A stretch of 64,000 nucleotides of DNA. Origin: Vibrio sp. Y2-5. Its GTDB lineage: Bacteria > Pseudomonadota > Gammaproteobacteria > Enterobacterales > Vibrionaceae. The stretch lies in contig NZ_JACVEG010000002.1 in NCBI RefSeq assembly GCF_014596725.1, positions 434,001 to 498,000 of the forward strand, read 5' to 3'. Below, piece after piece: positions 8,818 through 17,208 of the stretch. The translations under genes and the position numbers were made by a program. The stretch's first letter is position 1. Each line of letters starts with the position of its first letter. The notes below the pieces were generated by a model, which saw only the letters and a list, made by a program, of their open reading frames with translations, had not been told where the DNA came from and did no database searches.

Positions 8818-10287
8818 CTATTCCTCCCAGCTCATGCTTTCAAGCAGTTCGAGGGTAAATGGGAAGCTGACGATAGTATGAAGAGTCGCATCAGGAAGAG
8901 GCCCATGCAATTTTCTGCGCTCCCAAGGATAAATTTCAATCATCTTTTCTAGTACTTCAAACATATGTTGTGCTGCTTCACCACGTTCGTTGACCAGGAG
9001 TCCCAGATAATTGGTGCTTAACCTTGAAAGGAGATCTTTAGAACTACAAAGTGCATGAACGAGTTCAGTACAGACATCCAAAAACAGAGGATTGATATGG
9101 TGGATAGAAATAACAGAGTAGGAGGAGTTCATCAAATCAACTTTGTGCAGCACCATCTGTTCCCACCAGTAATTCTCTGGAACGACATTCGACAGATGTT
9201 TCTCTGTGTGGAAATCATGTTGGTTTCGAATTCGATTGAGGAGTTTTATCGCTCGCTGATCGAGTTGTCGTTTTGATGTTCGGGCTTTATCTGAGCCAAG
9301 TCTCATCGTCTGCTCATGCAGCATTTGTAACGAGTACTTACGATACTTTTTAAATGCTTCCAGAGCTGTTTGGTCATCGCCGCTCTCTTCTGCAACGAGA
9401 GATTGTTGATAGCAAATTTGCGACAGCAGCTCACCATTATCGAAGTTACGTGCGGTTTCTTCTGCAGAGATAAGCAACTGTGCAGCTTGAGCTAAATTTT
9501 TTCTCAGTAACTCGATTCTTGCCCGGCTGATGTAAGAGTGGGCTTTCATCCAAGATAAGTTATGAGCGACGGCTAACTTGTGTGCCTTTTGTGTTGCTAA
9601 CTGAGCATCTTCGATGCGTTCTAGCCCTAAAAGGGCTAATCCTCGGAAATCCCAAACTTCTGCCTGCCATGTTTTATCATGATGGCCAATAAGAGCTTCG
9701 TCAGCACCATCAAGAACAGTGAGCATATCGACGTATTGCTCAAGCAAGTACAGATCCCATGCCCATAAGATGCGGGCTTTTCCTTCCAACCATGAAATAT
9801 CGACGTTATGTGCCACTTTGGCTGCAAGCTGGTGGGTTGCACACGCTTGATCATATTGCTTTGTAATACGCCAAATATTGCCTATTCCAATCAGGCTTTC
9901 TATCAACACTTCAATTTCGTCGACCAATGCCGATTGCTCTAAAGCGTTAATCCAAAATTGTTGGGCAGTATAGTATTTGGCCTGTCCCCAGTATTGGAGG
10001 GCGTGAATATGGAGGATCTCAGGAAGAAACTCATCAGTGTCGAGGCTATTTTGATATTGATATGCTTCTTTGATGTACTTTAAGCCTCGGCGGTAGTCCA
10101 TTTCACACCAGGCGCAGCGAGACATAATAATCAGAGCTAGGATAATGCCATCGTGAAACATGGATTGTTTGGCTTGAGTAAGGGCATTTTCTGCGACAGC
10201 CAATACTTCCGCAGGCTCAGACTCGATGCGGAGTTTAAGCTGTTTAAGGTCTGATAATAAAAGGTATTGGCTTTGATCCAAATCCAT
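8818..10287 (-). CDS. TPR protein with an apparently degenerate GGDEF domain
   Basis: 489 residues, first gene of a two-gene operon with the diguanylate cyclase that follows. Residues about 1-320 are TPR-like repeats similar in layout to the partner. The C-terminal part seems to follow the GGDEF fold: TEKHLSNVVPENYWWEQ aligns with the usual TDPLTKLxNRR segment, SVISIHHINPLF with VVDIDHFK, and SRLSTNYLGLLV with RYGGEEFLVIL. All catalytic residues are lost and about 18 residues between the last two motifs are missing. It is probably a non-catalytic partner or regulator of the cyclase. The GGDEF relationship is inference from eye alignment. Ribosome site AGGAAG. Confidence 0.75.
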   Translation of the reverse strand: MDLDQSQYLLLSDLKQLKLRIESEPAEVLAVAENALTQAKQSMFHDGIILALIIMSRCAWCEMDYRRGLKYIKEAYQYQNSLDTDEFLPEILHIHALQYWGQAKYYTAQQFWINALEQSALVDEIEVLIESLIGIGNIWRITKQYDQACATHQLAAKVAHNVDISWLEGKARILWAWDLYLLEQYVDMLTVLDGADEALIGHHDKTWQAEVWDFRGLALLGLERIEDAQLATQKAHKLAVAHNLSWMKAHSYISRARIELLRKNLAQAAQLLISAEETARNFDNGELLSQICYQQSLVAEESGDDQTALEAFKKYRKYSLQMLHEQTMRLGSDKARTSKRQLDQRAIKLLNRIRNQHDFHTEKHLSNVVPENYWWEQMVLHKVDLMNSSYSVISIHHINPLFLDVCTELVHALCSSKDLLSRLSTNYLGLLVNERGEAAQHMFEVLEKMIEIYPWERRKLHGPLPDATLHTIVSFPFTLELLESMSWEE

Positions 10288-10457
10288 TACTTCCTAGCTG
10301 TACGACTCACATGACATCTTTCAATGTGTTGCCACTTGTGCGTGATGAGTCGTTTGAGTATCGATGCCATTTAGCACTAATTACGCGGCAGAACGGAAAT
10401 GTTTATGATTTTGCTCATGTATAAATTTGTGCTTCCTCACACTCCGCGGCTAATCAC

Positions 10458-11927
10458 TTAGGACAAAAGCTCTTTTAAGGTCAAAGGTTTCTGAGTTAAT
10501 CCTAGGTTTTGTGCGGCAGTATTTCCATGTTTATCTTGATAGCATAGATTGTGCCAAGCTCGGTAAATATCAAGTAACGGCTGAAGACCGCCCGGACGTA
10601 ATTTGCGTCTTGGTTCGTTGATGAAAGACTCAAACAGTAATTGAAAACGTTGTTGATAAAACTCAGTCTGTTTTATCGAAGCCTTTTGCAACCAAGCTTC
10701 TGGTTGTGGATTGGCACCAGCAAGGTAGCAGATACCTTTAGAGCCATTATCTTGATGTGCAATTGCCCATCGATCTCTCCACCACCCCATAAGAACGATA
10801 TCAACTTTGTCAAAAGATTGCGTGTCTTGCCAGTTTGCATCCTCTTCTACATACATTAAGTCAACGTTTTGACGGCGAATTCTCGATAGGCAAACGCTTA
10901 AAGCTGCCGAGCGAAGAATTGGATCCTGAGGCATGAATATCGATACGTGTTTGTTTATATCGCACATGTCCAACACATGTAGGTAATGTGCGTATGAGGT
11001 GTAAGGTGGGCGAATCAAAGCCCCTTTTGACGGGTAGTTAAAAGTGGAAAGATTCCCCATTGGGTCTTCAACATTACCGCGAGCTAGTATGGTTTGATAT
11101 TGCTGGTCAATACGCTCTCTCAAAATAGGTGATGGCTCTGGTTGCGGTGAATTCGCTTCCGAAGAGTGCTCTCGTGAAACGAAACGGGCAGGATACTCAT
11201 ACGGGTTGTGATCTAGCGATCCTACCGGCTCTTCTTTTGCCGAATAGTTGACATGTTGGCACAGTATATAGCCTGTGTTCGCATCTCCTGTCGCAATCCA
11301 GAGTACGCCATTATTACTTTTAGGTTGTAATGACATGTAGTGAGAGGAGAACTGAAAACTGCTGGCGTGGTTAACCCAACGCGCATCGATCATTGCGAGT
11401 TTTCTGCGACAGCGACTGGCGATATGTTCAATATGATCATAAAAGGTTTTCGGGTTGATGCTCAGTTTGCGGCAGATTTCTCTAACCGAATAACCCATGA
11501 AAAGTAACCCGAACAAGGATTCTTGGAACAAGAGTTTTTTGTTCGCACCAGACCATTTATCAACAAAAGTAGAGTGACAAGATTTGCAGCGATATCGCTG
11601 ACGATCGCCACTGTAGCCGAAGGCATGATAGAGATGTTTGTGTGTATGGACAGAAAGCCCAGAGTTTTCGCAGTCAAGATTACGACAGGCAGGCAAGCCG
11701 TCGCTGTGAAGCTGACGTAACCGAACCAGTTCGTTGAGAACTTCTTTATTGTTAAGTAAGGGGGGGAAAGCACCGCACTCACGACAAACCATCGTTGGAC
11801 GCTTAGGATTTGCGCGCTGCAAAACATACCGTTCTGCATCACTCAAACCAAAGTTGTCACACGCCAATGTTTTACAAAAGTTGAGCTGCAAGCCATCAGC
11901 GTCCGCAGGTAATTGGTCGGTCGACAC
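10458..11927 (-). CDS. Zinc-ribbon / transposase-like DNA-binding protein
   Basis: About 489 residues. Near the N-terminus there are two copies of a Cys pattern: FCKTLAC with MVCRECG, then ACRNLDC with YRCKSC, suggesting two zinc ribbons. A helix-turn-helix follows (GYSVREICRKLSINPKTFYDHIEHI) of the kind found in IS1/IS1595-type transposases. The central and C-terminal parts are not recognised, and I see no convincing DDE triad or terminal repeats. It looks like a stable chromosomal, domesticated protein. The GTG at 11927 is preferred because GAGGGGGAG precedes it at good spacing; a TTG at 11960 is an alternative. Function unknown. Confidence 0.65.
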   Translation of the reverse strand: MSTDQLPADADGLQLNFCKTLACDNFGLSDAERYVLQRANPKRPTMVCRECGAFPPLLNNKEVLNELVRLRQLHSDGLPACRNLDCENSGLSVHTHKHLYHAFGYSGDRQRYRCKSCHSTFVDKWSGANKKLLFQESLFGLLFMGYSVREICRKLSINPKTFYDHIEHIASRCRRKLAMIDARWVNHASSFQFSSHYMSLQPKSNNGVLWIATGDANTGYILCQHVNYSAKEEPVGSLDHNPYEYPARFVSREHSSEANSPQPEPSPILRERIDQQYQTILARGNVEDPMGNLSTFNYPSKGALIRPPYTSYAHYLHVLDMCDINKHVSIFMPQDPILRSAALSVCLSRIRRQNVDLMYVEEDANWQDTQSFDKVDIVLMGWWRDRWAIAHQDNGSKGICYLAGANPQPEAWLQKASIKQTEFYQQRFQLLFESFINEPRRKLRPGGLQPLLDIYRAWHNLCYQDKHGNTAAQNLGLTQKPLTLKELLS

Positions 11928-11995
11928 GATCTCCCCCTCGGTAATTTTTGGGATTGCCAAGCGCGCTACTTGGCAACCCTAGAGTAAATTTCGAA

Positions 11996-12706
11996 TTACA
12001 TGGTAATTGCAGTTTCAAGCGCCACTTGCATCATTTCATGGAAAGATTTTTGACGTTCTTCCGCACTGAGTTTTTCACCACGTAGAATGTGATCAGAAAC
12101 GGTTAGGATGGTCAGAGCGCGAGCGCCCAGATCCGCTGCTACACCGTAGATACCTGCTGCTTCCATATCAACACCTAGGATGCCCAGTTTTTTCATCTTC
12201 TCGAAAATTTCTGGCTCAGGAGTGTAGAACAGGTCTGCAGAGAAAATGTTACCTACTTTAACCGATACGTTTTGAGCTCGAGCTTGAGCAACCGCTGCTT
12301 CTAGTAGATCGAAATCAGCAATGGCCGCGAAGTCATGGTTACTAAAGCGGATACGGTTAACTTTAGAGTCAGTAGATGCGCCCATACCGATAACAACGTC
12401 CATCAGTTTAACGTCGTCACGTACAGCACCACAGCTACCGACACGAATTACGTTTTTCACACCGTATTCAGCAATCAATTCGTGAACGTAGATACAGCAT
12501 GACGGAATACCCATACCGTGACCCATAACAGAAACTTTTTTGCCTTTATAGGTACCGGTGTAACCGAACATATTACGTACGTCACACACTTGTTTCACAT
12601 CTTCAAGGTAAGTATCCGCGATAAATTTTGCACGAAGCGGGTCACCAGGCATCAGTACTGTTTCAGCGAAATCACCAGGTTGTGCGTTAATGTGTGGGGT
12701 TGCCAT
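11996..12706 (-). CDS. deoD: Purine nucleoside phosphorylase DeoD-type
   Basis: 236 residues (E. coli DeoD 239). It phosphorolyses purine (deoxy)nucleosides to the base and (deoxy)ribose 1-phosphate in the cytosol. Family marks visible are the phosphate-binding [13 protein letters not shown] near residue 20, [26 protein letters not shown], the nucleoside-binding [11 protein letters not shown], and TVSDH with the catalytic Asp. Start at ATG 12706, supported by GGAGAAC seven bases upstream; a longer frame from 12733 is not needed. It stands apart from other deo genes here. A CRP-like site lies about 115 bases upstream. Confidence 0.95.
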   Translation of the reverse strand: MATPHINAQPGDFAETVLMPGDPLRAKFIADTYLEDVKQVCDVRNMFGYTGTYKGKKVSVMGHGMGIPSCCIYVHELIAEYGVKNVIRVGSCGAVRDDVKLMDVVIGMGASTDSKVNRIRFSNHDFAAIADFDLLEAAVAQARAQNVSVKVGNIFSADLFYTPEPEIFEKMKKLGILGVDMEAAGIYGVAADLGARALTILTVSDHILRGEKLSAEERQKSFHEMMQVALETAITM

Positions 12707-12821
12707 AATTGTTCTCCAAAAATGTTCAGCCAATTAAACAGTATTGTATGTCAAATTACTAATTCTGTTGACTGAGGATTTGTCTGTTGAGGCAATGTTA
12801 GTGAGTAATAACTGGGTTTCT

Positions 12822-12837
12822 TGCGATTTTGGTCACA
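12822..12837. promoter_or_regulatory. CRP-like site upstream of deoD
   Basis: TGCGA-TTTTGG-TCACA differs from TGTGA-N6-TCACA at one core base. It lies about 115 bases upstream of deoD, and nucleoside catabolic genes are commonly CRP controlled. It could instead act on the divergent operon starting at 13036. Confidence 0.4.
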
Positions 12838-12973
12838 AAAAAAGCGAGCGTGGTGCATTGATTGATGGTTGATAACCAAAAATGTTGAAACTGATAGAGC
12901 AATCGATACAGGAAAACGTTGGCTTTATTTGTACGAATTTTAAAATTGTATAACTAGTTTCAAATGTGCTATA

Positions 12974-13002
12974 AATTATACAAAGTTTTCTTTTGTATAA
13001 TT
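12974..13002. promoter_or_regulatory. Perfect 11-bp inverted repeat upstream of the YbgA-MerR-phr operon
   Basis: AATTATACAAA and TTTGTATAATT are exact inverted copies seven bases apart, 33 bases before the start of the DUF523/YbgA gene. A further half-site TTGTATAA lies at 12946-12953. A possible promoter overlaps it (TTGTAT at 12946, TATAAA at 12970, 18-bp spacer). It is probably the operator of the MerR-type regulator encoded two genes downstream; this is inference. Confidence 0.5.
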
Positions 13003-13035
13003 GTTAATGTTCATTTGAGAAGTAGAGGGTGCGAT

Positions 13036-13989
13036 ATGGCTGATTCACCGATTTTGTTGGGCATTAGTGCTTGTGTTCTTGGACAGAACGTTCGTTTTGA
13101 TTCCGGTCATAAAGCCAGTCAATTTGTTAACAAAGAACTCGCGCCTTATTTCGAATTTGTTCCCGTGTGCCCTGAAGTAGGGATGGGGTTGCCTGTGCCG
13201 CGCCCACCAATACGCTTAATCTCCAATGAAGAACGTATTTCTCTGGTTGAAACCAAAGATCCAACCAAAGACCATACTGCGGGTTTGCTGCAATATTCTG
13301 AGCAGAAAATAAACCAACTGATGGATATGCATTTGTGCGGTTACATTGTCTGTGCGAAGTCGCCTTCTTGTGGCATGGAAAAAGTTAAAGTGTACAAAGC
13401 CCACGAAGCGGAAAAGAGTGGCGTTGGGCTTTATACACAAGTGTTGATGGAAAAAATGCCTTGGCTTCCAGTAGAAGAAGACGGAAGGCTCAATGATGCG
13501 GTATTAAAGGAAAACTTTATTACGCGTGTTTATTGTCTGCATGATTTCTATCAGACTCTGGGCAAAGAACCTACAGCCGGTAAAGTCGTGTCATTCCACT
13601 CTCGCTATAAGCTTACGTTGATGGCTCATCACCCGATGTCTTATCGTGAGTTGGGAAGGTTAGTGGCAAATGTGGCAAACTACGCACCCGAAGAATTTAT
13701 TGAGTCATACCGTTTGGGTTTGATGCAAGCTTTGAAAATCAGAGCCAGCAGAAAGAATCACACTAATGTGTTGATGCATCTTCAGGGCTATTTTAAACGC
13801 TCGCTCGATAAGTCTCAGAAAAAAGAACTCTCAGAAGTGATTCATGACTACAGAAAGGGTATGTTGCCGCTGCTCGCACCCATTACCCTGATTAAGCATT
13901 ATTTGACGTTATATCCAGATTCATACCTGATGCAGCAGCGCTATCTGGACCCATATCCACAGGAGTTAAAGTTACGCTATGGCTTATGA
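13036..13989 (+). CDS. DUF523 and DUF1722 (YbgA) protein
   Basis: 317 residues. Residues about 1-150 are DUF523 with conserved cysteines (GISACVLGQNVRFDSGHK, FVPVCPEVGMGLPVPRPPI, CAKSPSCGMEKVKV), and residues about 185-310 are DUF1722/YbgA (FHSRYKLTLMAHHPMSYRELG). E. coli YbgA also sits beside phrB. The biochemical role is unproven, but the conserved cysteines and the link with photolyase suggest a part in DNA photodamage or stress response. Start at ATG 13036 because AGAGGGT precedes it; a longer frame from 12964 would run through the operator-like palindrome. It overlaps the next gene by 11 bases. Confidence 0.88.
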   Translation: MADSPILLGISACVLGQNVRFDSGHKASQFVNKELAPYFEFVPVCPEVGMGLPVPRPPIRLISNEERISLVETKDPTKDHTAGLLQYSEQKINQLMDMHLCGYIVCAKSPSCGMEKVKVYKAHEAEKSGVGLYTQVLMEKMPWLPVEEDGRLNDAVLKENFITRVYCLHDFYQTLGKEPTAGKVVSFHSRYKLTLMAHHPMSYRELGRLVANVANYAPEEFIESYRLGLMQALKIRASRKNHTNVLMHLQGYFKRSLDKSQKKELSEVIHDYRKGMLPLLAPITLIKHYLTLYPDSYLMQQRYLDPYPQELKLRYGL

Positions 13990-14782
13990 ACAAAAGCTAT
14001 ACGCTATTCGCGAAGTAGCAGAATTAACCGGAGTTAAGCCTGTAACACTAAGGGCTTGGCAACGCAGATACAATTTGGTTCAGCCGCAAAGAACGGAAAA
14101 AGGCCATCGTTTATTTAACCAAGAAAATATCGATAGCATTAAAGAGATTCAAGGATGGCTGGCGAAAGGTGTATCCATAGGCAAAGTCAGTGAGTTACTG
14201 AAAGGTGGCGTTGTTACTGATGATTTACAGGCGGAGAGTCATGTACAACTTGAAGAGTGTGAGCAATTACTTACAGCACTCTCTCAACTTAACCGAGGTA
14301 AGTCCGAAAACATCATCGCTACGGTGATGAAAGAGTATCCATTGGACATCGTTGAGAGCCAGTTTGCGTTTCCGGTGATTGATGCCTTAGAGCGAGTGAA
14401 AGGCCCTTTGCGCTCTCTACAAAAAGGTCTGTTTCAATCTCTGATGATCAGTAAGCTTTCATCGATTCTGGAAGCAGAAAATAAAGCGGCTCATAAGGGT
14501 AAATGCTTATGTGTCAGTTATGATCCGGTTGGCAGTTTGCTCGCTTGGCTTTGGGCGGTTACATGGTCTGAGAAGGGCTACAATGTGACGTTTCTTGATG
14601 GTGTCGATGATGTCTCAGGGTTGGTGGGTAGTGAAGCCGTAGAAGCATACAGTGCACTGGCATTGTTCTCACATAAATCACTGGCAGACGCTCAGATGAC
14701 TGCGATTGGTAAGTTGCGTAAGCAATTTAACGATCAGTGCTATCTGTCTGATGTGCTGCAAACACTCAATGGACTGGATTAG
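13979..14782 (+). CDS. MerR-family regulator, CarH/LitR-like
   Basis: 267 residues. An N-terminal MerR helix-turn-helix (YAIREVAELTGVKPVTLRAWQRRYN, residues about 7-75) is followed by a helical region and a C-terminal Rossmann-like part resembling the cobalamin-binding domain of light sensors CarH/LitR. The base-off cobalamin motif DxHxxG appears lost: the matching stretch reads SYDPVGSLLAW, without the His. It therefore may not bind B12 and may sense something else. It lies inside the photolyase operon, overlapping both neighbours, and probably controls it through the palindrome at 12974. The light link is inferred from family and context. Confidence 0.8.
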   Translation: MAYEQKLYAIREVAELTGVKPVTLRAWQRRYNLVQPQRTEKGHRLFNQENIDSIKEIQGWLAKGVSIGKVSELLKGGVVTDDLQAESHVQLEECEQLLTALSQLNRGKSENIIATVMKEYPLDIVESQFAFPVIDALERVKGPLRSLQKGLFQSLMISKLSSILEAENKAAHKGKCLCVSYDPVGSLLAWLWAVTWSEKGYNVTFLDGVDDVSGLVGSEAVEAYSALALFSHKSLADAQMTAIGKLRKQFNDQCYLSDVLQTLNGLD

Positions 14783-16209
14783 TGAAACTTGTTTGGTTAC
14801 GTCGAGATTTAAGAGCCGTTGATAATACGGCCCTTAATTGTGCAATTGCGAGCGGGGACCCTGTCACCGCTGTCTTTATCGCCACACCTGAGCAATGGCA
14901 TCAACACCATATGGCTCCTCGCCAGGCAGATCTTATCTATCGTCGTCTAAGTGCGCTTCAACAAGAGCTTAAAGCGCTTAATATTCCTTTGCTATATAAG
15001 GAAGTGAGTGATTTTGAGCAATCGGCAAACAGCATTGTTGAGATAGCGAAGCTGTGTGAAGCGAGCGAAGTCTTCGTCAATCAAGATTACGAAGTGAATG
15101 AGCAGGCGCGAGATAAACAAGCTCAATCCGCATTAGCGCAACAAGGTATAGGATGGCAGTCGTATCACGACAAATGCATCATTCCAGCTGGAAGCTTGCT
15201 CAATAAACAAGGCCAATATTTCAAAGTTTTCACACCTTTTAAAAAAGCGTGGCTCTCTGTTGCTGGCGTACCCATCATTTCTGCTACTCAAAGGGCTGTA
15301 AAAGTTACGTTAGCGAAAGCAGTGCAACCTTTGGTTTGGAACCAACAGCAGTTATTCAGCTATCCAAGAGAAAACAGTTCTGGCTGGGAAGCCGATTTTG
15401 AACCGATTCGAGCTCAATTGAGATCATTCTGCCAAGAGCGTATGGACAGTTACCATGAACAACGAGATTTCCCTGCCATAGCGGGCACCAGCAGTTTGTC
15501 TCCTTATTTAGCAATAGGTGCGTTGTCGGCAAGGCAATGTATGGCAAGGCTTTACGCTAAATCTAAAATGGACTTTTTGTCTCAAGGCGCTCAAACATGG
15601 CTGAGTGAACTGATTTGGCGCGAGTTTTATCAGCACTTACTTACTTTTGAGCCTAAGTTGTGCAAAGGAAAAGACTTCCTGTTCTGGGGACGTTATGTGA
15701 AATGGTGGCAGGAGCATGACCATTTTGAACGTTGGTGTCGGGGAGAAACGGGCTACCCCATTGTGGATGCGGCAATGAGACAGTTGAATCAAACGGGGTG
15801 GATGCATAACCGCTTACGAATGATAGTTGCAAGCTTTCTGACCAAAGACCTGCATATCGACTGGCGTTGGGGCGAACGCTATTTTATGAGCAAGCTTATT
15901 GATGGTGACTACGCCGCAAACAATGGCGGCTGGCAGTGGTGTGCATCAACGGGGTGTGATGGTCAGCCGTATTTTCGAATCTTCAATCCTATTACTCAAA
16001 GTGAGAAATTTGACAGCAGCGGAGCATTCATTCGTCACTGGATTCCGGAGTTGAGTTCGGTACCCGACAAATATATTCACGCCCCGTGGTTGTGGGCGGG
16101 TGTAAACTCGGTGTTATATCCTTCGCCAATAGTTGATCATAAAGCGGAAAGAGAAGTAACCTTAGACATGTATAAGCAGGCAAGGGATAAAGAGATACAT
16201 GTTGCGTAA
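14782..16209 (+). CDS. phrB: Deoxyribodipyrimidine photolyase, class I CPD type
   Basis: 475 residues (E. coli PhrB 472). It repairs cyclobutane pyrimidine dimers using blue light, FADH- and an antenna cofactor. The N-terminal antenna domain begins LVWLRRDLRAVDNTAL. The FAD domain carries the classic stretches GYPIVDAAMRQLNQTGWMHN, DWRWGERYF and NNGGWQWCASTGCD with QPYFRIFNP. The GTG start shares its G with the TAG stop of the MerR gene, so translation is coupled. It overlaps the L,D-transpeptidase gene by 11 bases. All core FAD and dimer-contact segments look intact. Confidence 0.95.
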   Translation: MKLVWLRRDLRAVDNTALNCAIASGDPVTAVFIATPEQWHQHHMAPRQADLIYRRLSALQQELKALNIPLLYKEVSDFEQSANSIVEIAKLCEASEVFVNQDYEVNEQARDKQAQSALAQQGIGWQSYHDKCIIPAGSLLNKQGQYFKVFTPFKKAWLSVAGVPIISATQRAVKVTLAKAVQPLVWNQQQLFSYPRENSSGWEADFEPIRAQLRSFCQERMDSYHEQRDFPAIAGTSSLSPYLAIGALSARQCMARLYAKSKMDFLSQGAQTWLSELIWREFYQHLLTFEPKLCKGKDFLFWGRYVKWWQEHDHFERWCRGETGYPIVDAAMRQLNQTGWMHNRLRMIVASFLTKDLHIDWRWGERYFMSKLIDGDYAANNGGWQWCASTGCDGQPYFRIFNPITQSEKFDSSGAFIRHWIPELSSVPDKYIHAPWLWAGVNSVLYPSPIVDHKAEREVTLDMYKQARDKEIHVA

Positions 16210-17113
16210 GTTATTGGTCATTGGTTGCATAGTGGCGTCCAGTTTTATGACAAAGGTGTTAGCAGCCACTTATGACTTTCCGATGGAAGGAAGCAGCATG
16301 GTGGGAAATGCCCAATACCATGTGGTTGAAAAAGGCGAGACCTTAGCGCAAATCGCCAAGCAGTATGACATTGGTTTTCTAGGCTTGATGGCTGCGAATA
16401 AAGGTGTTGACCCTTTCCTTCCGCAAGAAGGTTATGTACTTACGATACCGTCGCAAATCATTTTGCCTATGGTGCCTTATGAAGGCATTGTGGTGAATCT
16501 TGCTGAGCTGCGTCTTTACTACTTCAAACCTGAAGAGAAAAAGGTACATATTTTCCCAGTAGGTATCGGTCGAATCGGTCGTGATACGCCTGAGATGGAA
16601 ACCAAGATCAGCCAGAAACGACCAAATCCAACGTGGACGCCTCCGGACTCTATTCGAAAAGAGTATCTGCAAAAAGGCGTAGAACTGCCAAAAGTTGTCC
16701 CTTCAGGTCCAGAGAACCCATTAGGTGAATACGCTCTTCGCCTTGCATTTGGTGATGGTGACTACCTGATCCATGGTACCAATAAAGATTTTGGCATTGG
16801 TTTACGTGTGAGCTCTGGTTGTATTCGTATGGAACCGAAAGACATCGAGTGGTTGTTTCACCAAGTTGAGCGGGGCGAAAAAGTTCGCATCATTGACGAA
16901 CCAGTCAAAGTGGCATTGGAACCAGACAGAAGCGTTTTTGTTGAAGCGCATGAACCACTGACTCGCAGCGACGGCAGCAAGAAAGATCTCGTTTTGCCAG
17001 TAGAGCTAAAATGGTGGCTGGATGAGTTTGATAAGTCAGAAGTGAAAGCAAAAGCGGTGATACTGGCACAAAATGGCGTTCCCGTTGAAGTGGTTGCGCC
17101 AGAATTTGATTAA
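16199..17113 (+). CDS. L,D-transpeptidase with LysM domain (YkuD family)
   Basis: 304 residues, exported. A signal peptide (about 1-23, ending VLAA) is followed by a LysM peptidoglycan-binding module (YHVVEKGETLAQIAKQYDI) and a YkuD catalytic domain with HGTNKDFGIGLRVSSGCIRM, holding the active His and Cys. Related E. coli enzymes (LdtA-E) attach Braun lipoprotein or make 3-3 crosslinks; which applies here is not clear. It overlaps phrB by 11 bases, so it is cotranscribed with the photolyase, an odd pairing. A bidirectional terminator follows. Confidence 0.9.
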   Translation: MLRKLLVIGCIVASSFMTKVLAATYDFPMEGSSMVGNAQYHVVEKGETLAQIAKQYDIGFLGLMAANKGVDPFLPQEGYVLTIPSQIILPMVPYEGIVVNLAELRLYYFKPEEKKVHIFPVGIGRIGRDTPEMETKISQKRPNPTWTPPDSIRKEYLQKGVELPKVVPSGPENPLGEYALRLAFGDGDYLIHGTNKDFGIGLRVSSGCIRMEPKDIEWLFHQVERGEKVRIIDEPVKVALEPDRSVFVEAHEPLTRSDGSKKDLVLPVELKWWLDEFDKSEVKAKAVILAQNGVPVEVVAPEFD

Positions 17114-17148
17114 ACTGAGTTCCGTTTAATTAGTGAATTTTGAATACG

Positions 17149-17176
17149 AAAAAGCCGCCTGACGAGGCGGCTTTTT
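17149..17176. terminator. Bidirectional terminator between the L,D-transpeptidase gene and pyrC
   Basis: A perfect 12-bp stem AAAAAGCCGCCT / AGGCGGCTTTTT with a GACG loop. It has a U-tract on both strands and serves the two convergent genes. Confidence 0.9.
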
Positions 17177-17208
17177 GATCTGCGTAGAACCAGTATGTGG
17201 ACGCCGTG

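Noticed and set aside
10302-10353. ACGACTCA / TGAGTCGT inverted repeat upstream of the TPR operon
   Set aside because: Eight-base arms 36 bases apart without T-tract or further support; could be chance.
10458-11927. Active insertion sequence
   Set aside because: No terminal inverted repeats or target duplications are visible around the gene and there is no second copy in the window.
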